This document shows, piece after piece, positions 28,552-37,407 of a stretch of 64,000 bases of DNA; position 1 is the stretch's first letter; each line of letters begins with the position of its first letter. The translations under genes were made by a program, and so were the position numbers. Origin of the DNA: Armatimonadota bacterium (GTDB lineage: Bacteria > Armatimonadota > UBA5829 > DSUL01); contig JADLDK010000016.1 in the NCBI GenBank assembly GCA_020846715.1, forward strand, positions 1-64,000, in the 5' to 3' direction. The notes below the pieces were generated by a model. That model was not told the origin of the DNA, did not search any database, and saw only the letters and a list, made by a program, of their open reading frames with translations.

Positions 28552-29319
28552 ATGCCGTTCAAAATGGGCGCAGTATTCGCTCTGGTTCTGACCGCGCTTT
28601 GCCCGGCGTTCGGCGGACCGGTGAATTACACCCTCAGAAACTTCGGTGTCCCGACACATGTCGTTACCGTTGACCTCTCCAGCCCCTATGTGAGCGTGAG
28701 AGCGCAGGTCGCCGCTGGTGGAATAGGAACTACCGAGTCTTTTCACTCCATGCTCCGGCGCACGCGGCCGGTGGCGGCGGTAACGGGCACGTTTTTCGAC
28801 CCGAAAACGAAACTTCCGATTGGTGACATCGCTGTAGATGGGCAACTCATTTGCAGGGGCATGATCGGCGACGGAATTTGCTTCACAAAAGGTGGTCAGC
28901 TTGAGATAGTCTCCCGAGCTGACGGCGTGGCAAACAACTGGCAGAATTACGACGCAGTCGTCTGCGGAGGCCCGACGCTGCTCATGGATGGTCAGTGGGC
29001 GCTATATCCCAGAGATCAAGGCTTCCGGGACCCCGCGCTCTTTGCGAAAAGGCCGCGCACCGCCGTCGGACATACGTACAACAACAAGATGGTGCTGGTC
29101 TCGGTCAACAGGCCAATACATCTGCGCACGCTGGGCAAGATTATGCAGAAGCTGGGGTGCAAGGACGCAGTTTCGCTGGACGGCGGCTCCTCCACGGGCT
29201 TGTGGTTCAACGGCCGCATTCTCTCCGAGCCTGCCAGGCGTCTGACGAATGTAGTAGCGGTGCATATCAACAATCCACTGCGGGGCCAGGTGGCCTCCGG
29301 GCCGGTTTCCCGCAGCTAG
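28552..29319 (+). CDS. Secreted phosphodiester glycosidase domain protein (NAGPA family)
   Basis: Secreted protein of 255 residues with a signal peptide (MPFKMGAVFALVLTALCPAFGG). The rest is a PF09992 domain: YVSVRAQVAAGG, VAAVTGTFFDP, the PTLLMDG strand, RPRTAVGH and the hallmark LDGGSSTGLWFNG. Relatives include the human uncovering enzyme that removes GlcNAc from GlcNAc-phosphate diesters and bacterial exopolysaccharide or teichoic-acid-type hydrolases. It probably acts on an envelope phosphodiester-linked glycan. The ATG has AGGAACTCCAGGA-like purine stretches before it but no perfect Shine-Dalgarno. Confidence 0.88.
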   Translation: MPFKMGAVFALVLTALCPAFGGPVNYTLRNFGVPTHVVTVDLSSPYVSVRAQVAAGGIGTTESFHSMLRRTRPVAAVTGTFFDPKTKLPIGDIAVDGQLICRGMIGDGICFTKGGQLEIVSRADGVANNWQNYDAVVCGGPTLLMDGQWALYPRDQGFRDPALFAKRPRTAVGHTYNNKMVLVSVNRPIHLRTLGKIMQKLGCKDAVSLDGGSSTGLWFNGRILSEPARRLTNVVAVHINNPLRGQVASGPVSRS

Positions 29320-29379
29320 GACACGCGCACAGAGCGCAACAACAGTTTGTATGGCCGGCAGTTAGCGCCGGCAACGAGA

Positions 29380-29420
29380 AAGGCCGTCCCGAATATGTTC
29401 GAGACGGCCTTCGAGTTTTT
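29380..29420 (+). terminator. Bidirectional intrinsic terminator
   Basis: Stem AAGGCCGTC (29380-29388) with GACGGCCTT (29403-29411), extended inside by CGAA/TTCG, then TTTTT ending at 29420. It serves the plus-strand glycosidase gene and, read on the minus strand, the converging Cys-rich gene (weaker T-tract TTTCTCGTT). A second GC hairpin (GCCGGC repeated) lies just upstream. Confidence 0.8.
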
Positions 29421-29456
29421 GCACGCACCAGAAAAACCTGGTCTGGAACCCAAAAC

Positions 29457-30059
29457 CTAGCGGGCTTCTGCTCGCAGGTCCCTGGATGGGGTGACGGCCT
29501 TATCCGAGTTCAGCGGACAGTCTTCGCCGGTCGTGCAGTTTGCGGCCATGCCACAGTGGCCCATAAGGCCGGTTGTCCATAAGGCGTAGCTGGCATGAGA
29601 GGCGCCATTGCCACGGTACGTTGCCGCAGAAGCGCGCAGCAGCTCAGCATAAGCCCCACCGGCTTTTACGGCCAGATTCCGTACTTCAGCATCCCTGGCG
29701 CCAGCCTCCACAGCTTTGGCCACGGCGGCATTAGCCTGAGAAAAGCTGACCATCGCCTTGCGGACACCAGCCGGAACGTCGGTCATGGCCGCTGCGGAGG
29801 CGTTTACGCCACTCTTCTGCGCGCAGCAGGCATCCTGTGTTGCGGCCGCAGACTTCGAATACGCGCACTGGCCGGCTGCTTTCGAAGCACTGTCGGCTGT
29901 CATCGCTACCGGCTGAGCGGCGGCCGTAGCGCTGGCCTTTGTCGCGCAGCACCCTTCACCGCCGGCAGTCGCCTGACGGGAAGTGCTCGTGAGACCTGCT
30001 CCCACCAGCACTGCTGCCACGCCCAGCGCTGCAAACACGGACTTGTTCGATGTTGGCAT
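29457..30059 (-). CDS. Cys-rich secreted protein of unknown function
   Basis: Not recognised. The 200 residues start with a signal-like helix (residues 1-24) and contain eight Cys (37, 38, 65, 78, 79, 169, 175, 181). The N-terminal half shows three copies of a Cys...Lys-x-Ser motif (CCATKAS, CAYSKS, CCAQKS) in Ala-rich context. A helical middle (about 95-150) follows, then GHCG...NC...DCP. This suggests metal binding or disulphide formation outside the cytoplasm. ATG preceded by AGGAG with 8-base spacing supports that it is a real gene. It converges on the phosphodiester glycosidase gene across a shared terminator. Confidence 0.7.
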   Translation of the reverse strand: MPTSNKSVFAALGVAAVLVGAGLTSTSRQATAGGEGCCATKASATAAAQPVAMTADSASKAAGQCAYSKSAAATQDACCAQKSGVNASAAAMTDVPAGVRKAMVSFSQANAAVAKAVEAGARDAEVRNLAVKAGGAYAELLRASAATYRGNGASHASYALWTTGLMGHCGMAANCTTGEDCPLNSDKAVTPSRDLRAEAR

Positions 30060-30411
30060 TGTCTAAACTCCTATTGGAAAGTGGATACGGTTGTGAGGAA
30101 GCGCGGATTTGGTGCACCCTCCAGTCTTGATACTACGTCCCTGAGGTAGCCCAGGTTCCGCAAGAAGAGACCGCAGGCTGCCCTGCTATGCATTATACCT
30201 CACTGGCTGCGTGCGGAACTAACGCAACGTCACCCTGTAGCCGTCTGAACCTTCCTGCAGCGCACAGGAACCCCGCTGGCTCACCGCAGCGTTGAAACAG
30301 GCGGCGCGATCGGAAGCACTGAAACTGCAGGACGGCAGACTGGAAAGCAATCCAGCCCGTAGCGTTGGGGATCACGCATTCGAGATGGCGGACGTTGGAA
30401 GGATTTTCGAA
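30060..30411. other. Divergent intergenic region
   Basis: Contains a minus-strand TATAAT (30197-30192), likely the -10 of the Cys-rich gene, with no good -35. The plus-strand frame running into msrB from 30292 has no ribosome binding site and I treat it as non-coding. Confidence 0.4.
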
Positions 30412-30795
30412 ATGACAAAGACCGAGGAAGAGTGGCGTCAGAGACTGACACCGGAGCAGTACCGCGTCTGCCGCGAGAAAGGCACGGAAGCTCCGTTTAC
30501 AGGCAAATACTGGGACAATCACGAGACGGGTGATTATCTCTGCGTTGCGTGTGGGCAGAAGTTGTTTGCGTCAGACACGAAGTTCGACTCGGGCAGCGGA
30601 TGGCCCAGCTTCTACAAACCAGTGGATGAGCAAGCGGTGAGCGCACAGGACGATGGCAGTCACGGAATGTCGCGCACAGAAGTCCTATGCCGAGGGTGCG
30701 GCTCACACCTCGGACACGTCTTTCCAGACGGCCCGGAGCCGACGGGGCTGCGCTACTGCATCAACTCTGTAGCCCTGGATTTCCAGAAACAGTAA
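30412..30795 (+). CDS. msrB: Peptide-methionine (R)-S-oxide reductase
   Basis: Reduces the R-epimer of methionine sulfoxide in proteins. From ATG 30412, with GGAAGGA eight bases upstream, the product has 127 residues and starts like the family ([17 protein letters not shown]). The structural zinc site is C44-x-x-C47 and C93-x-x-C96. The catalytic Cys is C116 (RYCINS). The position of the usual resolving Cys in GCGWPSF is Ser (S62), so recycling must use another Cys or thioredoxin directly. It is cytoplasmic as predicted. It converges on the CBS-GGDEF gene with a 17-base gap. Confidence 0.93.
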   Translation: MTKTEEEWRQRLTPEQYRVCREKGTEAPFTGKYWDNHETGDYLCVACGQKLFASDTKFDSGSGWPSFYKPVDEQAVSAQDDGSHGMSRTEVLCRGCGSHLGHVFPDGPEPTGLRYCINSVALDFQKQ

Positions 30796-30812
30796 AACCC
30801 TGAGCGGCCTTT

Positions 30813-32126
30813 TCAGAAAATGCGGCTGATGGGGCGATTGAGCGCAGCGAGCACACTGGCAGCGGCGGCGCGATGGGTATCGTTGCGCCGGACTACGGCA
30901 ACTCCGTAGCAGGGCAGTATCTCACGGGCGCTGGCCAGCAGAGCGGTGGCGATAATGACGACGCTCTTATCCGGCAGCGTAAACTCTGAGACATCTTCCA
31001 CTGCAACATGGTGACCCTCTGGAAGCGCCTGTTGAACAGCGCCTGCGCAAACGTCAGCCGCCAATCGAAGAGAAGAGCGCAGTGTACCCAGGCCACTGAG
31101 CTGATGCCGGTAGACGTCCTCACCTCGCGTCAAGGTGACGTGGAAGCTGGCCTGCGAACCAGCAGAAGAGTAACCAATCTCTTTGAGTTCAAAGCGTGCG
31201 GGCGGCGCGGTCTGGGCAGGCGCAGAGGCTCCAGTAGCTTCGACAGGTAAACCAGCCTGTGACCCAGCGGCTTTTGCGGTAGCTGCGGACTCTTCTTCTG
31301 CGCGGCGCTTGTCCTGCTTCATGCGCGTGCACTCTCTGCTTGCGCGGTTGAGGAGATCGTCAATGGTGGCGGCGTAGTGCGTGTCCTCACGCTCCCGGGT
31401 TCTGCGTCCGCCTGAGACGCCGAAAGAGATGGACAGCTCCTCCTCCAGTCCTTCGACGTGCAGCCTCGAAACCGCCTGCTGTGCAATTTCAGCCAGTTCC
31501 CGGGACTCAGCGTGGGTGCGCATCGTCGCAATTACGAACTCATCTCCCCCCATCCGGCACAGCATATCCCGGGACGAATCTTCCAGCCCCTTCAGGACAG
31601 ATGTCAGAGCCTTGAGCACCGAATCTCCCATTATGTGGCCGTACTTCTTGTTGAACTTGCCGAAGAGATCGATATCGAAGAAGATAACCGAGATCTCCTC
31701 ACCGGCGTGAAGTCTGGCGCGCGCCCACTCGCGCAGGGTGTCCGACCAGGGTAGCGCAGTGAGAGGGTCAAACGACTTCCCGAGTTCCGGGATAATGTCC
31801 GTGTGCGTGACGATGCCAGCCAGACTTCCCTCCTCCTCCACGAGAAGCCTGGTGACGCCGGACTCCGCCATCTTGTCCGCCGCCTTGTGCACTGGCGTAT
31901 CTGGCGCAACGGTCACGAAGTCCCGCTGCATAACCTCTTCCACCGCAATGGACGGATCGCATCCCAGCAAATCCGCACGCTGAACCAGCCCGATCAGCGC
32001 CTCGCCATTGACGACCGGCAGCGCGCCAATCTGGTGTCCCTTCATCAGCACGACCGCAGTCTTTACCGTACTGGCAGGGTGAATCGTGACAATGTCCTGG
32101 CTCATGATGTCCCGGACAGTCTTCAT
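30813..32126 (-). CDS. CBS-pair diguanylate cyclase with extra C-terminal domain
   Basis: Cytoplasmic protein of 437 residues. Two CBS motifs (about 1-115: VRDIMSQDIVTIHPAST, VEEVMQRDFVTVAPDTPV) form a nucleotide-sensing Bateman module. The GGDEF domain (about 117-280) has an intact MGGDEF at 193-197 and SVIFFDIDLFGKFN, so c-di-GMP synthesis is expected. The inhibitory RxxD site is not conserved (SSRD). After a linker rich in Ala/Glu/Pro, residues 317-437 form an unrecognised alpha/beta domain (RFELKEIGYSSAG, LAADVCAGAVQQAL, VVIIATALLASA, AAAASVLAALNR). No signal peptide or membrane helix. It may tie c-di-GMP to adenine-nucleotide level. Confidence 0.88.
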   Translation of the reverse strand: MKTVRDIMSQDIVTIHPASTVKTAVVLMKGHQIGALPVVNGEALIGLVQRADLLGCDPSIAVEEVMQRDFVTVAPDTPVHKAADKMAESGVTRLLVEEEGSLAGIVTHTDIIPELGKSFDPLTALPWSDTLREWARARLHAGEEISVIFFDIDLFGKFNKKYGHIMGDSVLKALTSVLKGLEDSSRDMLCRMGGDEFVIATMRTHAESRELAEIAQQAVSRLHVEGLEEELSISFGVSGGRRTREREDTHYAATIDDLLNRASRECTRMKQDKRRAEEESAATAKAAGSQAGLPVEATGASAPAQTAPPARFELKEIGYSSAGSQASFHVTLTRGEDVYRHQLSGLGTLRSSLRLAADVCAGAVQQALPEGHHVAVEDVSEFTLPDKSVVIIATALLASAREILPCYGVAVVRRNDTHRAAAASVLAALNRPISRIF

Positions 32127-32426
32127 GAATGCGCGAGGTCCTTTCCGCAGTGGAGAGAGAGTCAGTGGAAACAGCGCAGCCCGGCGTAAATATCGCAGCT
32201 GAACAGTCTCAGGACAGCCGCGCCGCCCGCGCGCAATTTTCCCACCTCAACTATAGCACGCCGCAGCCGCTTGCCAGAACTCGAAAAGATACGGGTTTTG
32301 GACGATCTGAGGGCGGAAGACGTTTTCTACAGCCGGGACTAGCCGCGCCGGGATACGCTGACGCGCCGCTGTCCTAATGGCAGCGGATAGCGACCATTAC
32401 GGCCACAGCGTGAAACAAGAAGTGAA

Positions 32427-33101
32427 TCAATCCATCTGCGAGATCAGGTGACGGACGTCTTCGTTCAGAAATTGATACGCGCTGTCCATCATCGTCTCGA
32501 CCGGATCAACTCCGGAGATAGGGTTCGCTCCGAACTGCACATCCAGCTCGACGTAGAGTTGCGACAGGTCGGAGAAGAACGGCTCTATGCGCAGATCGTA
32601 GGCGCCGTTGTTGCTGTGCGTAACCAGGCGCATCCCGCACCCTTTGCGCTCCCCTGAAAGCTGATTGAGTTGCGTCTTGAATGCGGAGAAGACCGAGTTC
32701 TCAAGCAGGGCCGCTGCTCCCGCGTCTTCCACCGGCATGAATGAGGTCAGCTTCACGCCAAAGGTCAGAAACTGCTGGATATTCAGGTTTTCTGACACCA
32801 TCTCAAAGACCTGCAGGGTCTTTTCCTTAGTCAGCTCAAAGTGAAAAATGTTGGCATCATTGATTTGGAGACGTCCGGCTTCTCCCGGGTTGTTCTGGCC
32901 AGGAGCGGAGCCCATCGTGATGATGCAGTCATTCTCAGGATTATACATCCGCACGCCATTGGGGAGATGCTGTAGATTCTGGTAGGGAAACTGCTCTGTG
33001 ACTGCGGCATACAGCCGGTTCATTTCGGACGCCTCAAACGGACGGCCGGGGAAAAGCAGTCCTGCGGTCATGCGGCGGGCATTCAGCAATTCTGTGTTCA
33101 T
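32427..33101 (-). CDS. Conserved-looking protein of unknown function
   Basis: Not recognised with confidence. The 224-residue product is soluble, with alternating strands and helices (GLLFPGRPFEASEMNRLYAAV, YQNLQHLPNG, RLQINDANIFHFELTKEKTL, LYVELDVQFG, QFLNEDVRHLISQMD). The pattern vaguely recalls TIGR04255-type proteins, but I cannot support that. No signal peptide or catalytic motif is evident. ATG start, with an A/G-rich but weak ribosome binding site. It is divergent from the DoxX gene. Codon use and composition look like those of the neighbours, so I believe it is a real gene. Confidence 0.7.
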   Translation of the reverse strand: MNTELLNARRMTAGLLFPGRPFEASEMNRLYAAVTEQFPYQNLQHLPNGVRMYNPENDCIITMGSAPGQNNPGEAGRLQINDANIFHFELTKEKTLQVFEMVSENLNIQQFLTFGVKLTSFMPVEDAGAAALLENSVFSAFKTQLNQLSGERKGCGMRLVTHSNNGAYDLRIEPFFSDLSQLYVELDVQFGANPISGVDPVETMMDSAYQFLNEDVRHLISQMD

Positions 33102-33247
33102 TGTGGCAAACGCGCTCCCGGTAAAATTCCTCTACTACACCCGCATTCTATCATGTGAGCGCACAATTTCCACGCATCTGAGCGTGGGAACGGCACATAC
33201 TCGACGCGCGTTTGTTGCACAAAAGCTCTCACGAGGAAAAGCAAAGA

Positions 33248-33664
33248 ATGGAACTCCGCGAAAGATTGACGAATATCGGCCTGTTGTGGTTGCGTGTACT
33301 GACCGGACTGGGGATTGCCAGTCATGGCTACCAGAAGCTCTTTGGCGGCATCATGCCGCAGTTCATGGAAGGTGTGGCGAAGCTCGGCCTGCCGGCGGCA
33401 GGTTTTTTTGCGCACGCTGCTGGCGCTTCAGAGTTCTTCGGCGGGCTTCTGATCGCGCTAGGGCTGTTCACACGCGTTGGCGCTGTCTTCGTGTTCTTCA
33501 CTATGAGCGTTGCAGCCTTTCACGCCCACGCCGGAACTCCGTTCTCGGAGCGGGAGCTGCCGCTGGCCTACTGGACAGTCTCCTCCGCCCTGATCCTGCT
33601 CGGTGCGGGAAGGTGCTCTCTGGACTGGCTGTTCTTTGGAAGGGGCCGCGCCGGAAAGAGCTGA
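33248..33664 (+). CDS. DoxX family membrane protein
   Basis: Four-helix membrane protein of 138 residues from the ATG at 33248, with GAGG about 11 bases upstream. The DoxX signature is seen in LLWLRVLTGLGIASHGYQKLFGG, AGASEFFGGLLIALGLFTRVGA, FTMSVAAFHAHAG and LILLGAGRCSLDWLF. Family members work with quinone or thiol-oxidation systems, for example DoxD-type thiosulfate:quinone oxidoreductase subunits and the mycobacterial membrane oxidoreductase complex. The exact role is unknown. It is divergent from the unknown gene at 32427. Confidence 0.88.
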   Translation: MELRERLTNIGLLWLRVLTGLGIASHGYQKLFGGIMPQFMEGVAKLGLPAAGFFAHAAGASEFFGGLLIALGLFTRVGAVFVFFTMSVAAFHAHAGTPFSERELPLAYWTVSSALILLGAGRCSLDWLFFGRGRAGKS

Positions 33665-33770
33665 TCTGTCCGGCAGGCTTTTGACGCCCAGCGCATAAGT
33701 GGCACGCAAGCGCCCCGCGAACGAACTCACAAAGAGTGTCAGACTCACGCGGGCGCCGAACGGAGTCACT

Positions 33771-35018
33771 ATGGGAATCATGTATTGCTTTGCTGTTGTG
33801 GCCTTGATGGCGATGCCGGCCCGCGCATTTGCCGGAAACCCACCACAACACCCTGCATCGCTGGACGTGATGGACTACGGCGCAAAAGGCGACGGAAAGT
33901 CCGATGACACGTCTGCTTTTCAGAAGGCGATAGACGAGGCCAACGCCCTTGGCGGATGCGTTGTGACAGTACCGCGAGGTGACTTTCTCATCAAGGGACA
34001 TCTCACGGTCAAAGACAATGTCGTCTTGAAAGGTGTCTTCGAAGCCCCCACAGCACGGACTCAGATGAAAGGCAGCACGCTGCTGGCCGTGGAGGGAGCA
34101 GGGAGCGAAAACGGCGAGCCTTTCATTACACTGAAGACCAATGGAACGCTGAAAGGGCTGACCATTCACTATCCGGAACAGTCTTCCGACAGCCCGAAAC
34201 CCTATCCCTGGACCGTGCGGGGCGATGGTGACAACTGTTCCATCGTGGATGTGCTGATGACCAACCCGTGGAACGCCGTGGACTTTGGAACACTCCCGGC
34301 AGGGCGGCACTACATCAAGGGGCTTTACGCCCAGCCGCTCCACACAGGTATCTTTATTGATAAGTGCTTCGATGTGGGACGCGTGGAAGACGTACACCTC
34401 TGGCCATTCTGGGATGTGAGCGAAAAGATGCAGAAGTACCTTGCCGCAAACGCGACCGCGTTTGTGATCGGACGCACGGACTGGGAGTATATGCTGAACT
34501 GCTTCTGCATCTTCTACAAGGTCGGCTTCCATTTTGTGGCGAATGCCGATGGCCCTGGCAACTGCGTGATACTGAATTCCGGGTCGGACGTGGGCCCGAC
34601 CGCGGTGCTTGTGGACGCGGTGCAGGATCATGCCGGTGTGGCGTTCACGAACTGCCAGTTTATGACAGGCGTGCGCATCAGTCCGGGCAACAAAGGACCG
34701 GTGAAGTTCACAAGCTGCGGGTTCTGGGGAATCCCTGGAGCGAAAAATCACGCCGTGCTGGAAGGACAGGGACAGACGAGCTTTGTCAACTGCCACTTCA
34801 CGTGGGCGCACTACGACAATTCCGCGCCGACGATTCTGGCAAAGGGCGGCGGCCTTCTTGTGAATGGCTGTGACTTTATGGATAGTGAGAAGACGCAGAT
34901 TGTGCTGGAGAAGGGCGTGGAGTCGGCCATCATCACCTCCAATCGCCTGCGCGGCGGAGAAAAGATCACCAACAACACCGAAGGCGACGTCCAGATCGGA
35001 CTCAACAGCAAAAAGTAA
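33771..35018 (+). CDS. Secreted pectate-lyase-like right-handed beta-helix protein
   Basis: Secreted protein of 415 residues from ATG 33771 (GGAG six bases before). Signal peptide is about residues 1-20 (ending ARAFAG). The mature N-terminus LDVMDYGAKGDGKSDDTSAFQKAIDEA is the PF12708 pectate-lyase superfamily entry motif. The rest consists of irregular beta-helix rungs (NGTLKGLTIHYP, NCSIVDVLMTNP, GVAFTNCQFMTG, TSFVNCHFTWA). It probably binds or cleaves a polysaccharide at the surface. No catalytic Asp/Arg pair can be assigned reliably. Confidence 0.85.
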   Translation: MGIMYCFAVVALMAMPARAFAGNPPQHPASLDVMDYGAKGDGKSDDTSAFQKAIDEANALGGCVVTVPRGDFLIKGHLTVKDNVVLKGVFEAPTARTQMKGSTLLAVEGAGSENGEPFITLKTNGTLKGLTIHYPEQSSDSPKPYPWTVRGDGDNCSIVDVLMTNPWNAVDFGTLPAGRHYIKGLYAQPLHTGIFIDKCFDVGRVEDVHLWPFWDVSEKMQKYLAANATAFVIGRTDWEYMLNCFCIFYKVGFHFVANADGPGNCVILNSGSDVGPTAVLVDAVQDHAGVAFTNCQFMTGVRISPGNKGPVKFTSCGFWGIPGAKNHAVLEGQGQTSFVNCHFTWAHYDNSAPTILAKGGGLLVNGCDFMDSEKTQIVLEKGVESAIITSNRLRGGEKITNNTEGDVQIGLNSKK

Positions 35019-35217
35019 GCGCATCATGCCCGTGTCCTGCGCGTGAACTGTGACCAACTCAGGCGACTCTCGCGCAGGATTTTTCCCACGACTACGGCCG
35101 TCAAGGCGTCCTTGCCTGTTAGCGCAGAAAAAGTTGGAAAAGATTCCGTCGTTCTGTTAGCTATATGTGACTGAACAAGGGTATAATTGACCGGAATACG
35201 AATTTAGTCATGGAGTC

Positions 35218-35826
35218 ATGGTCAGCAAGTCCGCGCCTTCAACAGACGACACCCGCGATGTCATTCTGGATGCTGCCAACCGCCTATTTGCTCGCTACGG
35301 TTATCGGAAGACAACTGTGGACGATCTTGCCCGCGAGGCGGGCATCGGCAAAGGCAGCGTCTATCTGCATTTCCCCAGCAAACAGGAGGTTGCTCTGTCG
35401 CTGATAGACAGGGTGAATGTGGAGTTGCAGGAGCAGTTGCGCGCAATTCTGCGGGAAGGATCGAGCCCGGAGTTACGACTGCGCAAAATGCTGGAGGCGC
35501 GGGTTTTGGTTCGCTTTGATGCGGTGCAGCATTTCACAGAGAGTCTGGACGACATCTTTGCGGACTTGCGTCCGCAGATTATGGAGCGGCGAGAGGGCTA
35601 TCATCGGGTTGAAGCGCAGCTTTTTGCGACACTTCTGGAAGAGGCCAGGGCGAATGAGCAGATGCAGTTTGACAGCGCGCAGAACGCAGCCTACAGTCTT
35701 CTGATTGCCACAGCTTCTCTGTTGCCCTACAGTCTCAGCGCGCAGCAGTTGGGCGACCGTGACGAGATTATCAGGAAAGTGAGACGCCTGGCGGAGTTGA
35801 TGTTGCGCGGACTCTTGAGCCGGTGA
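35218..35826 (+). CDS. TetR family transcriptional regulator
   Basis: TetR-type repressor of 202 residues. The N-terminal helix-turn-helix reads VILDAANRLFARYGYRKTTVDDLAREAGIGKGSVYLHFPSKQEVALSLI across residues 13-61. The rest is the helical ligand/dimer domain. ATG start with GGAG only two bases before, so translation may be leaderless or start from a nearby codon. A TATAAT is at 35182-35187. It is the first gene of an efflux operon (HlyD-like and EmrB-like genes follow 46 and then 13 bases apart), which it probably represses in the absence of an inducing compound. Confidence 0.9.
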   Translation: MVSKSAPSTDDTRDVILDAANRLFARYGYRKTTVDDLAREAGIGKGSVYLHFPSKQEVALSLIDRVNVELQEQLRAILREGSSPELRLRKMLEARVLVRFDAVQHFTESLDDIFADLRPQIMERREGYHRVEAQLFATLLEEARANEQMQFDSAQNAAYSLLIATASLLPYSLSAQQLGDRDEIIRKVRRLAELMLRGLLSR

Positions 35827-35871
35827 CTCAGCCGGGAGTGCGGCGGTCTGCCCCGCATCAGGACCCTTTTT

Positions 35872-37395
35872 ATGTCAAAGAGTGAACAAGAGCTGAAGCC
35901 CTCTGTCGATATCCCGGAGCAGTTGGACGGGAATAGCGCTTCCAGTAACGGCAATACTCCCGGCGAAGGACAGAAGCGCTCCCGCGCGCCTGTCATCGTT
36001 GTCGCCAGTGTCATCGCTATCGTTGCCATAGCCTTTCTGTATAAAGCGTGGGTTTTCTCCTCCACCCACGAGACGACAGATAACGCGTTTCTGACTTCAG
36101 ACGTCATCCAGATTGCGCCGCAGGTCACTGGGACTGTCAGCGAAATCCGCGTGAACGACAATCAGGAGGTGAAGAAGGGACAGCTTCTGGTGGTCATGGA
36201 CGACTCTACCTACAGAGCCGCGTTTCAGCAGGCAAAGGCCAATCTCGACGCAGCTGTCGCTCAGGCAAAGGGGGCAGGCATCAGCGTCGGGATGACTGCG
36301 CAGACAGGAAGCGGACAACTTCAGGAGGCGCAGGCTGCCGTCTCGCAGGCTCAAAGCGCCGTTGCCGGAGCGGACGCAGATGTCATCAAGAGCTCAGCCG
36401 GCATCGGCACGGCGCAGGCTAACGCTCGCAGCGCTGAAGCCTCTGTCACGACCGCACAGGCCAACTATACCGCCGCGCTTGCCGCTAAGAAGCGCTACGG
36501 ACAGGTGTTGAAATCTGCTCAGGCCGCACTGGACGCCGCACAGGCGGACGCCGCCCGAGCGCAGCGCGACTCCAGGCGCTATGCCAGCCTGGTCTCGCAA
36601 GGGGCTGTCAGCGAAGAGACCGCCGATCAATACACATCAACGGCTGCCTCGTTGGAGGCGCAGGTGGAAGGGCGAAAGGCTGACGTGGCCGCAGCCCAGG
36701 AGCAGATGGCTCTGGCGGACGCTGCGATCGAGCAGGCCCGAGCGCAGGTTTCCGCCGCCAAAGACCAGGCCGCAGCAGCCCAGGCCGGAGTCCGCCAGGC
36801 AAAGGCCGTAAGGCAGGCGGCGCAGCAGGCGGTCTCTGCCGCCAAGGGGAGGCACTCTCAAGCTGTCGGACAGCTTACGCAGGCCAGGACGGCGCCGGAC
36901 CAGGTCGCCGTCAGCCAGAGCGCCCACAAACAGGCTTCAGCAAAGATTGAACAAGCTCGCGCGGCACTGGAGATGGCGCTGATTCAGCTTCAGGACACAC
37001 GCATCTATGCGCCCGCCTCCGGACGAGTCAGTAAGAAGAGTGTGGAGCTTGGCTCACTGGTTCAGGTAGGCACTCCCCTGATGGCCATCATTCCTCAGGA
37101 CGACATCTGGGTAACGGCGAACTACAAGGAAACACAGGTTGCGGGCATGCGCCCGGGAGCAGAGGCCCGAGTGGAGGTGGATGCGCTGCCCGGCAAGACT
37201 TTCACCGGAAAGGTGGACAGCGTAGCAGCTGCGACAGGAGCGACATTTGCTCTGCTCCCGCCAGACAACGCCACGGGTAACTTCACAAAAGTTGTTCAGC
37301 GCATTCCCGTAAAAATTGTCCTTGATCGCGAGCAGCCGGACATAGAGCGCCTGCGCGCAGGGATGTCTGTGACAGCCATCGTGCGAACACGTTAG
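35872..37395 (+). CDS. HlyD/EmrA family efflux adaptor subunit
   Basis: Periplasmic adaptor of a tripartite efflux system, 507 residues. A cytoplasmic tail (1-40) and one transmembrane helix (about 41-58) lead into a barrel-sandwich half (TDNAFLTSDVIQIAPQVTGTVSEI). A very long Ala/Gln-rich coiled-coil hairpin runs from about 110 to 370, and the second half (IYAPASGRVSKKSVELGSLVQVGTPLMAII) leads into the beta-barrel and membrane-proximal domains. The hairpin is longer than in typical EmrA. AGGA eight bases before ATG. It works with the downstream MFS pump; an outer-membrane partner is not in this operon. Confidence 0.92.
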   Translation: MSKSEQELKPSVDIPEQLDGNSASSNGNTPGEGQKRSRAPVIVVASVIAIVAIAFLYKAWVFSSTHETTDNAFLTSDVIQIAPQVTGTVSEIRVNDNQEVKKGQLLVVMDDSTYRAAFQQAKANLDAAVAQAKGAGISVGMTAQTGSGQLQEAQAAVSQAQSAVAGADADVIKSSAGIGTAQANARSAEASVTTAQANYTAALAAKKRYGQVLKSAQAALDAAQADAARAQRDSRRYASLVSQGAVSEETADQYTSTAASLEAQVEGRKADVAAAQEQMALADAAIEQARAQVSAAKDQAAAAQAGVRQAKAVRQAAQQAVSAAKGRHSQAVGQLTQARTAPDQVAVSQSAHKQASAKIEQARAALEMALIQLQDTRIYAPASGRVSKKSVELGSLVQVGTPLMAIIPQDDIWVTANYKETQVAGMRPGAEARVEVDALPGKTFTGKVDSVAAATGATFALLPPDNATGNFTKVVQRIPVKIVLDREQPDIERLRAGMSVTAIVRTR

Positions 37396-37407
37396 GAGAC
37401 GCCATAG

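Noticed and set aside
30292-30411. Forty-residue upstream extension of MsrB.
   Set aside because: No ribosome binding site at 30292; GGAAGGA and the family N-terminus fix the start at 30412.
33501-35057. A 518-codon minus-strand frame opposite the DoxX and beta-helix genes.
   Set aside because: It spans two well-supported genes, lacks a ribosome binding site and shows a His/Val-rich composition typical of antisense frames.
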